A stretch of 64,000 bases of DNA, taken from Microbacterium natoriense. GTDB lineage: Bacteria > Actinomycetota > Actinomycetes > Actinomycetales > Microbacteriaceae. This document shows, in pieces, positions 10,501-17,484 of the stretch (within the stretch, counting starts at the first letter, position 1; each line of letters starts with the position of its first letter). The stretch is from contig NZ_JAUSXV010000001.1 in the NCBI RefSeq assembly GCF_030816295.1, positions 3,720,001-3,784,000 on the forward strand, written 5' to 3'. Under the pieces are notes generated by a model that had not been told where the DNA came from, made no database searches, and worked only from the letters and a program-made list of their open reading frames with translations. The position numbers and the translations under genes are program-made.

Positions 10501-10740
10501 TGGGCGCTGACCACGCCGACCGAGCAGGATCGCGGTCTGCGGGGGCTGGCACTGGCCGAGCTTCTCGGCGCTCGACAGGATCTGCCGAGCCTGTCGCTCA
10601 CGGCGCTGTTTGCACAGGCGCGAGGAGTGGTCGGAGCCGAGGCCGTCGCCGCGGCGCGCGCCGCGGCATCCGCTCTGCCATCCGAGCAGCTCGTCGATGA
10701 AACGCTGCGCGTGCTGACGCATCGAGTCCCCGGCCGCTGA
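7543..10740 (+). CDS. AfsR/SARP-family transcriptional regulator with BTAD and NB-ARC domains
   Basis: A 1,065-residue cytoplasmic regulator. Residues 1-85 look like the SARP winged-helix DNA-binding domain (starting VAVLGPVKVAAADG), residues about 90-235 like the helical BTAD region, followed by an NB-ARC/STAND ATPase: P-loop GPGGLGKT with Lys294, and a Walker B-like segment LLVLDNCEQI near residue 365. The rest is helical and probably TPR-like. Proteins of this design couple a signal to activation of nearby genes after ATP-driven oligomerisation. No antibiotic biosynthetic cluster adjoins it; the convergent neighbour is a DrrAB-type exporter, a possible target. A leaderless promoter fits the GTG start. 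Confidence 0.88.
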   Translation: MMQRTPRVAVLGPVKVAAADGIPLDIPGATSRALLASLALGGGASRSVDAIAADVWGDDLPANPRGAVQTLVSRLRSLAGADIIRSDAIGYALGVAVDSDLAIARDADAAAARLPEGDAARLPLLEHALSLWRGEAGADLAHSPVALDLAAAVSALHDRLRAARSRSLIVLGRAADAIPALAALADSKPYDEEAHAQLMTALVEAGREQEALAVFARLRTRLRDDLGSSPSKDTSALNARILRGDEATAPARVRIGLQAAPNELIGRDDDVERIEALLATSRLVTILGPGGLGKTRLAQAVAAASDAPVVAVVALAGIRADADLEPAIGAALGISESSAGSRLSDARSQPDLRTRIVALLGERPALLVLDNCEQIIDAAAAWAADMLGAVPTLRIVTTSRTPVAIAAEAVYPLTALSAGDGEGPAVRLFLERARAARPDARLDGATVARLCDRLDGLPLAIELAAARVRTMTAEQIESRLENRFALLTSGDRAAPERHRTLQAVIEWSWDLLDDDARNALVRLSLLPAGFSTVSASAVLGESAVDDLLDRLVSQSLLAATDTGTGVRFRMLETVREFGLARLAASGAEDDAWHAVLAWAGGFSRMPGAALFGECAPVRPDVLAELNAENDNLVAALRYAAESGLSADVVRIFSALMSAWVVRGAFTEFFGFTPIVIAALDGLDHDAVSADLLVSVLLPCGLMALVGEDPRGLGAISRLRRIARTPGVILSPALAALLSVTVQVSRPERMMAVLRALREEPEPAARLVGEFLTSQTAENTGDTVTAASSAQRAWELAGEIDDRWIGTLAASAAAQVAGQSGHHADSLVWLDRARRSAEGFDVSEEQVQQDWTRGIALLGLGRLDEAESVFEDVSRTAELTQQGVEYAALGWFGLAEVARTRRDLEGAVAGYRRSLAGFPSGDQRATPWYLVLLATLITASVADELLPAADLARWANRLRTRTLALHRMNPTYVDRPVIGTALAGWSSWALTTPTEQDRGLRGLALAELLGARQDLPSLSLTALFAQARGVVGAEAVAAARAAASALPSEQLVDETLRVLTHRVPGR

Positions 10741-10754
10741 GACCCCCGGGTTCG

Positions 10755-10800
10755 CGTCGAGACCCCCGGCTGGCGGGGTGCGCAGCAGGGGGTCTCGACG
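10755..10800. terminator. Stem-loop between convergent SARP and ABC exporter genes
   Basis: A perfect 13-bp stem (10755-10767 with 10788-10800) closes a 20-nt loop. It lies between two convergent genes and could act in both directions, although U-runs are poor. The stem core gagaccccc also occurs just upstream at the SARP stop and, as an inverted pair, at 13891-13922, hinting at a dispersed genomic element. Confidence 0.6.
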
Positions 10801-10830
10801 ACAGAGCGGGGCTCGGCGGAACGGTGGGAG

Positions 10831-11670
10831 TCAGGCCCGGCGCATGTACGCCCGGACCGTGAGCGGGGCGAAGATCGCGACGATCACCGCGGCGCCGAGG
10901 ATCGAGATCCAGGCGTCCGCTCCGAACACGCCGTTGTTGACGAGGTCGCGGACAGCGGTGACCAGGTGCGACACCGGATTCACGTTCACGAAGCCCTGAA
11001 GCCAGCCGGGCATGGTGTCGACCGGCACGAAGGCGTTCGACAGGAACGTCAGCGGGAACAGCACGAGCATGGAGATGCCCTGCACGCTCGACGCCGTGCG
11101 CGCGATCACTCCGAAGAAGGCGAAGATCCAGCTGATCGCCCAGGAGCATCCGATCACGAGCAGCCCTGCCGCCACGACCGCGCCGATGCCTCCCTCGGGG
11201 CGCATGCCCATGATGAAGCCCATGACGAAGGTGAGAGTCGTCGCGATCGCATAGCGGAGGGTGTCGGCGAGCAGCGCACCGGAGAGCGGTGCGATGCGCG
11301 CGATCGGCAGCGAGCGGAACCGGTCGAACACGCCCTTGTCCATGTCCTCCCGCAGCTGGGTGCCCGTGACGACCGAGGTGGTGATCACGGTCTGCACGAG
11401 GATGCCGGGGATGATCACGGGCAGGTACGACGCGACATCGCCCGAGATCGCCCCGCCGAAGATGTAGGTGAACATCAGCGTGAAGATGATCGGCTGAAGG
11501 GTCACGTCGAACAGCTGCTCTGGCGTGCGGCGGATCTTCACGAGTCCGCGGTAGGCCATGGTGAGCGTGTTCTGCACGCTCTGGCCGAGGCTGGTGCGGT
11601 TCTTCAGATGGCGCTCGGATGCCGGGACGATCATCCTGGCCGTCGAGGGCGCCGTGGCGATGGCGGTCAT
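10831..11670 (-). CDS. ABC-2 type transporter permease (DrrB-like)
   Basis: A 279-residue membrane subunit with six predicted spans; the central segments contain PGILVQTVITTSVVTGTQL and NPVSHLVTAVRDL, typical of DrrB/ABC-2 permeases that export drugs or lipids. Its ATG overlaps the stop of the ATPase gene by 4 bp (ATGA at 11667-11670), so the two form an operon and presumably one exporter. Substrate unknown. The partner ATPase is frameshifted as sequenced, so whether this exporter works depends on that point. Confidence 0.9.
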   Translation of the reverse strand: MTAIATAPSTARMIVPASERHLKNRTSLGQSVQNTLTMAYRGLVKIRRTPEQLFDVTLQPIIFTLMFTYIFGGAISGDVASYLPVIIPGILVQTVITTSVVTGTQLREDMDKGVFDRFRSLPIARIAPLSGALLADTLRYAIATTLTFVMGFIMGMRPEGGIGAVVAAGLLVIGCSWAISWIFAFFGVIARTASSVQGISMLVLFPLTFLSNAFVPVDTMPGWLQGFVNVNPVSHLVTAVRDLVNNGVFGADAWISILGAAVIVAIFAPLTVRAYMRRA

Positions 11671-12663
11671 GCGTGCACCTCTTCCTTCTGTGCGTCTGCG
11701 TCTTCGCCGACCGTGGCCGGCTTTCCGGTGATGGTGAGGAACACCTCGTCGAGCGTCGGCTTCTGGACACTGAGCTCGGTGACCCGGATGCCGCTCTCCC
11801 GCAGGGTGATCAGGAGATCGGCGATACGGTTCGGGTCGGCCATCGGCGCCGTGATTCGCGCGGCCTCAGGCGAGAGCGTGCCCCGCACGCCCAGCATCCG
11901 CTCGATCGCGGTGAGCGCGTCAGCCGTGTCGGCGGCGTCCTCGAGACGCAGCTGCAGGCTCGAGGCTCCCACCGACGCCTTGAGCTCGTCGCTCGTGCCT
12001 TCGGCGACGACCTTGCCGTGGTCGATCACGGCGATGCGGTCGGCGAGCTGATCGGCCTCGTCGAGATACTGCGTCGTGAGGAGGACGGTCGAGCCGGTCG
12101 CCACGAGCTCGCGGATCGTGTCCCACATCTGGCCGCGTGTGCGCGGGTCGAGGCCCGTGGTGGGCTCGTCGAGGAAGATCAGGGGCGGCTGCGCGATAAG
12201 GGATGCGGCGAGGTCGAGGCGACGGCGCATGCCGCCCGAGAAGTCCTTGAGCGGGCGTCGGGCCGCCTCGGCGAGACCGAAGCGCTCGAGCAGCTCCTCC
12301 TGCTTGCTCTTGGCCTCACTGCGGCCGAGGCCGAGCAGCCGGGCGAAGATCATGAGGTTCTCGGTCGCCGAGAGCGTCTCGTCGACCGAGGCGAACTGCC
12401 CTGTGACGCCGATGAGCTGACGGACGATCTGCGGGTCTCGCACGACGTCGTAGCCGAAGATGCGGCCCGAGCCGCCGTCGGGTCGCATGAGGGTCGCGAG
12501 CATGTTGATGGTCGTCGTCTTGCCGGCGCCGTTCGGGCCCAGGACTCCGTAGACGGTGCCGGTCTTCACTCGGAGGTCGACGCCGTCGACCGCGCGGTTC
12601 TGTCCCGAACACCTTCACGAGTCCATCGGCCTCGACGGCCCAATCTGCGTTGTGATTTGTCAT
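11667..12663 (-). CDS. ABC transporter ATP-binding protein (DrrA-like), apparent one-base frameshift near codon 20
   Basis: Energises the DrrB-like permease. From ATG at 12663 the frame reads MTNHNADWAVEADGLVKVFG and then loses the family pattern; the right continuation, NRAVDGVDLRVKTG, lies one frame over. Removing one C from the run at 12604-12606 gives a normal 331-residue protein with Walker A GPNGAGKT (about 42-49), signature FSGGMRRRL and Walker B LIFLDEPTTGLD. As written, only a truncated protein from an internal GTG at 12569 could be made; it would lack the first strands and has no clear ribosome-binding site. Sequencing error in a homopolymer is the simplest explanation; a true mutation is possible. 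A GATGCT hexamer six bases before the ATG supports the upstream start. Confidence 0.82.
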
Positions 12664-12746
12664 GGGGACAGCATCCGCTTGCCCGCTTGCACGACGCTGT
12701 CGCGGCGCTGTCGCCCGCTGTCAGGCGCCGCCCTACGATGAAACCG

Positions 12747-13394
12747 TCAGACCGAGTCGGGGCCGAAGGGCGAGTCGAGCGACTCGGTGAGCTCCGCCAG
12801 CATCGCCTCGATCTGGGGCTCGACGTGCTGCGAGATCGCCGCCTGGATGTGCAGGCGGTGTCGGAGCATCAGCCCGCAGATCTCCCGGCCGACCATGTTG
12901 GCGTACTCGTCGGCGAGGGCCACCTCCTGCCGGAGCGCGGCCTTCGCCTCGTCGCTCAGGGGCGGCAGCGGCGGCAGCTCCTCGGCTGCGTCATCGGCCA
13001 TCCCCGCGATCGTGAACAGGAACGGCGCACCGGGCACCGGATCAGGATCGAGCGGGAGTCCGTCGAACTCGGGGTCGAGGTTCTCGGCCGGCCGGTAGCT
13101 GCGCGCCCTGTTGCGTGCGGCCTGCTGGTCGAGCTCGCGCTGCAGCATCGGCAGATTCCGCGCCGTGTACTCGGCGACCGCGCTGTCGACGATCGCCTTG
13201 ATGCGGGTGGAGAGCCCGTGCTGAACCCCGTGCGGCGTGTTCGACGCGATGCCCGCTGCCGAGAGCACGGGGGAACCCAGGCAGCGGCGGCACGGCGCGA
13301 CGCGACCGCGGTGGGTTGCCGGCTCCCAGCGCGGCACCCAGCGCAGCCAGGCCTCCACGGCCTGGTCGACCTGCGTCTCCAGTGAGCGCTCCAC
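12747..13394 (-). CDS. Hypothetical protein with CxxC motif
   Basis: A 215-residue, probably soluble protein I do not recognise. The N-terminal part contains CRRC; the middle is Pro/Asp-rich (LDPDPVPGAP); the C-terminal third is predicted helical (EAKAALRQEVALADEYANMV) and ends acidic. GTG at 13394 is preceded by TGAGGA and by a TACGCT hexamer at exactly the leaderless distance, which fixes the start. It is divided from the exporter operon by 83 bp. No function can be assigned. Confidence 0.75.
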   Translation of the reverse strand: MERSLETQVDQAVEAWLRWVPRWEPATHRGRVAPCRRCLGSPVLSAAGIASNTPHGVQHGLSTRIKAIVDSAVAEYTARNLPMLQRELDQQAARNRARSYRPAENLDPEFDGLPLDPDPVPGAPFLFTIAGMADDAAEELPPLPPLSDEAKAALRQEVALADEYANMVGREICGLMLRHRLHIQAAISQHVEPQIEAMLAELTESLDSPFGPDSV

Positions 13395-13400
13395 TCCTCA

Positions 13401-13406
13401 AGCGTA
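13401..13406 (-). promoter_or_regulatory. -10 element TACGCT, leaderless promoter
   Basis: Read on the complementary strand, TACGCT ends six bases before the GTG at 13394. Confidence 0.6.
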
Positions 13407-13441
13407 AGGCGCGCCGGGCGTGTCGTGCGCGATTCGCCGCG

Positions 13442-13933
13442 TCACTCGTCGCCGTGTTCCTCCCACGGCCAGCGCGGATGCTGCGCTCTGGTGCGCCGGA
13501 GCGCCACCCCGCTCCACGAGGCGACGGCGGCGGACAGCACCAGCACGGCACTCGCGCCACCTCGTACCAGGTCGCCCGCGACTGCGGTGGAGACGATCAG
13601 ATCGCCGGTGCCCAGCAGCACCGCGATCCAGACGGCAGCCAGATGGACCAGCCCGGTGAGGATCGCGACGGTCGGAACCGAGAAGAACGACGGCCGCGCC
13701 GGACGCACCGCGAACCAGAGAGACAGGGCGAAGACCCCGACTGCTGCCGCCATTCCGATGATCCCCGGACCCTGACCGAGGTCGGTGACGGCGATGATGT
13801 CGGCATCGGTCGCGAAGCTCAGCGCCCCCAGACCGAAGACGGCCAGGGCGAAGAACCCGATCGTCGCGAGGGCGAGGGCCAGCAACGCAGAGACCCCCGC
13901 GGACGGCGGTCTGCGGGGGTCTGGCGAGGACAT
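13442..13933 (-). CDS. Small integral membrane protein
   Basis: The 163-residue product has four hydrophobic segments (about 13-38, 54-74, 82-107 and 118-138) and a charged C-terminal tail RRTRAQHPRWPWEEHGDE. It resembles the uncharacterised four-helix proteins common in Microbacteriaceae; I cannot name a function. It starts 7 bp after the stop of the upstream membrane protein gene, so the two are probably co-transcribed. Its first codons contain an inverted repeat (13891-13900 with 13913-13922). Confidence 0.78.
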   Translation of the reverse strand: MSSPDPRRPPSAGVSALLALALATIGFFALAVFGLGALSFATDADIIAVTDLGQGPGIIGMAAAVGVFALSLWFAVRPARPSFFSVPTVAILTGLVHLAAVWIAVLLGTGDLIVSTAVAGDLVRGGASAVLVLSAAVASWSGVALRRTRAQHPRWPWEEHGDE

Positions 13934-13940
13934 GCGAGTC

Positions 13941-14942
13941 TCAGCGGGCGAGCGTCGGGCCCGCCTCGAGCGTGCGCTCGTACTCGCGCTGCGCCTCGGC
14001 GTTCAGCTCGGTCTTGCGAGCGCCGCTGCGGGCGACCCAGGCGCCGAACCAGATCGTGAGCTCGCGCCCGAAGACGAACGCGGCGATCGCGAGCGGCGCG
14101 AGCAGCTGCTCGTTCACGAGCTGAGCGCCCTCAGAGGCGGTGAGCCGCCAGAACGGTTCCTGGACGAGCTGCCCGAGGATGTGGCCGCCGTAGGCGATGA
14201 CTCCGACGATGATGCCGAAGATCACCCAACGACCCCACTTGCCGCGGTTGATGAAAGCGCCCAGCAGCCAGAAGCCGAGGTAGAAGACGACGACCGGCAC
14301 CCAGAACCCGAAGGTCGTCAGTGGTGCGAGGGCCGCTTCTCCGAGGTTGTCGGCGGTCACGTCGCCGGCCAGCGCTCCGAGACCGAGGATCGTGCCGAGG
14401 TAGAGGATCGCGAAGGAGAGAGCGGCGAGCAGGCCGATCGCTCCGGCGGTGCCGCGGTTTCCGCGCTCACGCGGCGGCTCAGGAGCCTGCACGAAGATGG
14501 GCTGCTGCTGCAGCGGCACGACGATCGGCGTCTCGGCGGGCACCGGTTCGGATGGCACGATGCGTGTCTCGGTGTCGTCGGCCGTCGAATAGGCGTTGTC
14601 GGCCATCGTGGACTCGCTGTGCGAGACCGGAGTGTCGAGCACCGTGGTCTCGTCGTCCTGTGCCGCGATCTCGTTCAGCGCCGGAGTCGAGAACGTACCG
14701 GGGTGGTCGCGCTCGGCCTCTTCGAACGCGGCGAGATCGGCGTCGGCTGCGGCCGTCGCATCGGCGTCGCCCGCGGGTGCCTTGTCGGCGTCTTCCGCTG
14801 CCGTGTCTTCCACGGTTTCGGGGGTCTGGCCCGGCACCGCCGCGCTCGCCGCTGCGGCCGCGTCGAGACCGGCGTTCGCGCTGTCGACGACGTCGTTCAC
14901 GTCGGCCGGCTGCTCGTGCTTCGGAACCTCGGGGTCACTCAT
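13941..14942 (-). CDS. Membrane protein with long acidic Ala-rich N-terminus
   Basis: A 333-residue protein. The first 160 residues are disordered-looking, rich in Ala, Asp, Glu and Thr. A basic stretch RERGNRG precedes five hydrophobic segments, and the protein ends with a charged tail. This suggests a cytoplasmic acidic extension on a membrane core; the function is unknown. The ATG at 14942 follows GAGAGG at 8 bp. It is the upstream partner of the 163-residue membrane protein. Confidence 0.78.
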   Translation of the reverse strand: MSDPEVPKHEQPADVNDVVDSANAGLDAAAAASAAVPGQTPETVEDTAAEDADKAPAGDADATAAADADLAAFEEAERDHPGTFSTPALNEIAAQDDETTVLDTPVSHSESTMADNAYSTADDTETRIVPSEPVPAETPIVVPLQQQPIFVQAPEPPRERGNRGTAGAIGLLAALSFAILYLGTILGLGALAGDVTADNLGEAALAPLTTFGFWVPVVVFYLGFWLLGAFINRGKWGRWVIFGIIVGVIAYGGHILGQLVQEPFWRLTASEGAQLVNEQLLAPLAIAAFVFGRELTIWFGAWVARSGARKTELNAEAQREYERTLEAGPTLAR

Positions 14943-15040
14943 GGGGTGCGCCTCTCATCGGATGTGATCAGTGCGAGGGTACCGCCGCGCGTTCGAGCGC
15001 CGTCGGAGGCGTGCCGACGTGTCGCTGAGCCCGGCGCGGA

Positions 15041-15193
15041 TCAGGGCAGGATGCTGCGCATCCCCTCTCCGACGAACTGCGCCATCGCGGGCACGATCGG
15101 CAACGCGAACCACACCAGCCCGACGATGACCCCGGCGCACAGCATCCCCGCGATCCAGCTGATCGCCAGATTGCGTCCCCCCACTCGTGCCAT
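15041..15193 (-). CDS. 50-residue single-pass membrane protein
   Basis: A short ORF starting MARVGGRNLAISWIAGMLCA and ending in a short amphipathic tail. Residues about 10-37 form one membrane span. It is supported by a TAGCGT hexamer exactly six bases before the ATG and by its good GC3 codon pattern. No function recognised; it is short enough for automatic gene callers to miss. Confidence 0.65.
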   Translation of the reverse strand: MARVGGRNLAISWIAGMLCAGVIVGLVWFALPIVPAMAQFVGEGMRSILP

Positions 15194-15199
15194 GCCTTC

Positions 15200-15205
15200 A
15201 CGCTA
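15200..15205 (-). promoter_or_regulatory. -10 element TAGCGT, leaderless promoter
   Basis: On the complementary strand TAGCGT ends six bases before the ATG at 15193 of the 50-residue protein. Confidence 0.6.
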
Positions 15206-15249
15206 CGGCTGCTCGTCCACCCGGGACGCACGCAACGCCGGGCGATGTA

Positions 15250-16215
15250 TCAGTCGTGCACCATCGCGGGCGACGAGGCGTCCTCGGCGATCAGCTCCGG
15301 CTGCCCGGCGCCGTCGGCGGACACCGACCACACTCCCCCGTCGACGCCGTAGGCGACGGTGTCGTCGTCGATCCACGCGGCCTGATCGTCGACGTTGCGG
15401 TCCTCGGCAAGCGGCGTCTCCTGCATGGTCGCGAGATCCAGCACGTACAGCCGCCACGGATCATCGACGCTGTCGTTCACACGCTTCTTGAAGACGATCC
15501 TCGTGCCGTCGGGCGACAGCGACGGACACTCGACATTCTCACGCAGGGCGGTGGCAGACCACTCGCTCACGTCGCCCTCGACGAGGTACGTGGTCCCCGC
15601 CGTGGAGACCGTCGCGAAGAAGGTGTCGTCGTCTTCCGCGAACGTCACACCCCAGTAGTTGACGTCGACGCGGTGCACGCGCTCACCGTCGATGTAGAGC
15701 GGGATGCCCTCGAGGGAATCGACGATTCGTCCGGTGTCACGGTCGTAGATGCCGGTCCGCGTAGAGAAGTTCGTGCCGGCGTAGTTGTCGCCCGTGACGA
15801 AGACGGTCCAGGCCACCATCCGGCCCGAGGGCGAGACGCGAGCACGCGTCGGCACGCCGCTGTACGTGAAGGTCTCGGTCGGCGTGAGATCGGCGTCGAG
15901 CACCTCGACCTTGGTCGTCGGCTTCAGGCTGCCCTCGACGCTCACGCACACCGCGGTGTCACCAGCCGCGTAGAAGCGATTGCATTCGAGTCCCGTTCCC
16001 GTGCGCCCCGGGGCTCCGCCTCCGTCCTGCAGCACGACGGAGCCCTCGGAATCACGGACATAGAGTCCGTGGTCGGTCGCAGGCACGACGTCTCCGGCGG
16101 CGTGCACCCTGTCTCCGCTGCGGGCCACGGCGTAGAGCGAGTAGCCGATCCCGACGCCGGCGAGCACGAGCGCCGCGGCGCCCACGAGCACGACGCGCTT
16201 CCTCATCGATGTCAC
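15250..16215 (-). CDS. Membrane-anchored TolB/WD40-like beta-propeller protein
   Basis: A 321-residue protein with an N-terminal hydrophobic anchor (about residues 6-30, after MRKRV) and an extracytoplasmic part of repeated beta motifs such as SPSGRMVAW, SLSPDGTRIVF and DDQAAWIDDDTVAYG, typical of TolB-like propellers. The role is probably protein interaction or ligand sensing at the surface; no enzyme residues are recognisable. GTG at 16215 is preferred because GGAGGAG precedes it and it overlaps the MFS stop as GTGA; an ATG lies three codons later. It forms an operon with the MFS gene. Confidence 0.8.
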   Translation of the reverse strand: MTSMRKRVVLVGAAALVLAGVGIGYSLYAVARSGDRVHAAGDVVPATDHGLYVRDSEGSVVLQDGGGAPGRTGTGLECNRFYAAGDTAVCVSVEGSLKPTTKVEVLDADLTPTETFTYSGVPTRARVSPSGRMVAWTVFVTGDNYAGTNFSTRTGIYDRDTGRIVDSLEGIPLYIDGERVHRVDVNYWGVTFAEDDDTFFATVSTAGTTYLVEGDVSEWSATALRENVECPSLSPDGTRIVFKKRVNDSVDDPWRLYVLDLATMQETPLAEDRNVDDQAAWIDDDTVAYGVDGGVWSVSADGAGQPELIAEDASSPAMVHD

Positions 16216-17480
16216 GCGAGCTCCTCCGCAGGGTGGCGATCGGGACGGATCAGCACCGCGGCCGCGATCAGCACCGCGAGGAGCGCGAGTGCAGCGGCGG
16301 CGAATGCGGCCGTCATGCCCCAGAACGTCCACGCCGCGCCGAACATGATCGCCGCGAACAGTCGACCGGTCGCCTGACCGGTCTGCAGCAGGGCCATGCC
16401 TCCCGCGCGCCGCTCGCGGGGAATACGGGGACCCGCGAGCGCCATCAGCACGCCGTCCGTCGCCGCGTAGAAGACGCCCAGCAGCGCGAGCATCAGCACC
16501 AGCAGGAACGGACCGTCGATAGGCAGCAGCAGTGTCGAGTACGCGCCGATCAGGGCGAGGTTGCCGAGCAGGAACGGCAGTCTCCGGCCGATCCGATCGG
16601 CTAGACGCCCCATCGGCACAGCCAGCAGGAGATAGACCAGAGCGCTGCCGAGCGGAAGCAGCGGGAAGAACGCGGCATCCAGCTGCAAGCGCTCCTGGAG
16701 ACCGAGGTAGAGGAAACCGTCGCCGACCGTCGCGAGGCCCAGGATCGTGGCCGCGATCAGGAGCCGGCGGAAGACCGGCTCGCCCAGGATCCGCACGGTC
16801 TCGCGCAACGTGGGCCGGGGAGCACCGACGGGCATGGAACTGCGACCGGGCACGAAGGCGATCAGCACCAGCACGCCCAGGCTCGCGACGCAGAAGCTGA
16901 CGATGAAGACCGCGTCGAAGGCATCCGCCAGCATCCACAGCAGTCCGAACGCGGCGAGTGGACCCAGCAGCGCACCCGCGGTGTCCATCGCGCGGTGCAC
17001 GCCGAAGGCCCGCCCCTGGTGCGCGTCGTCGACGGAGAGGGAGATCAGTGCGTCGCGTGGAGCGGTACGGATGCCTTTTCCGATCCTGTCGACCGCGAGG
17101 GTCGCGGACAGCGCCACGGTCGAGGCTCCCGCGAGCAGGAGGAACGGCTTGCAGACCGCGGACAGTCCGTAGCCGATGCCGGCCACGAGCTTGTGCTGCG
17201 ACCAGCGGTCGGCGACGTGTCCGCCGAGCAGGCGCACGAAGGCCGTGACGCCGTTGTACAGACCATCGAGGAAACCGAAGGCGAGCGGGGTCATGCCCAG
17301 CCCGATGACGAGGTACAGCGGGAGTACCGCCGTGACCATCTCCGAGGAGAGATCCGTGAGCAGGCTCACGACTCCGAGTGCGATCGCGGTGCTGCCGACT
17401 CCGGCCGCGCGGCGGCCCACCTGAGGGTGGACCGCCGCGCCGCCTTCGTCCTGCCGCGCTTTGCTGCCGGCGAGATACAT
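16212..17480 (-). CDS. MFS transporter
   Basis: A 422-residue, 12-span major facilitator protein. The loop 2-3 motif appears as GGHVADRWSQHKLVAG, a later copy as GRLADRIGRRLPFLLG, and the 4-5 region as DRIGKGIRTAPRDALI. These point to a drug/metabolite-exporter-like group; the substrate is unknown. ATG at 17480 was chosen over the longer frame to 17522 because the latter would overlap the upstream coding end. It sits 4 bp after the chitosanase-phosphoesterase stop and overlaps the propeller gene downstream, so all three may be one transcript. Confidence 0.85.
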   Translation of the reverse strand: MYLAGSKARQDEGGAAVHPQVGRRAAGVGSTAIALGVVSLLTDLSSEMVTAVLPLYLVIGLGMTPLAFGFLDGLYNGVTAFVRLLGGHVADRWSQHKLVAGIGYGLSAVCKPFLLLAGASTVALSATLAVDRIGKGIRTAPRDALISLSVDDAHQGRAFGVHRAMDTAGALLGPLAAFGLLWMLADAFDAVFIVSFCVASLGVLVLIAFVPGRSSMPVGAPRPTLRETVRILGEPVFRRLLIAATILGLATVGDGFLYLGLQERLQLDAAFFPLLPLGSALVYLLLAVPMGRLADRIGRRLPFLLGNLALIGAYSTLLLPIDGPFLLVLMLALLGVFYAATDGVLMALAGPRIPRERRAGGMALLQTGQATGRLFAAIMFGAAWTFWGMTAAFAAAALALLAVLIAAAVLIRPDRHPAEELA

Positions 17481-17484
17481 GTCG

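Noticed and set aside
11667..12569. An ATPase gene starting at the internal GTG 12569
   Set aside because: That start lacks a ribosome-binding site and removes the first part of the nucleotide-binding domain; the missing part is present just upstream in another frame.
13891..13922. Terminator-like inverted repeat agacccccgc/gcgggggtct
   Set aside because: It lies within the first codons of the small membrane protein gene and has no U-run; probably a relic of the dispersed gagaccccc element or chance in GC-rich coding DNA.
16206..16938. A longer propeller protein reading back over the MFS gene
   Set aside because: The upstream part is an out-of-frame reading of the MFS coding sequence; the membrane anchor begins only after the GTG at 16215.
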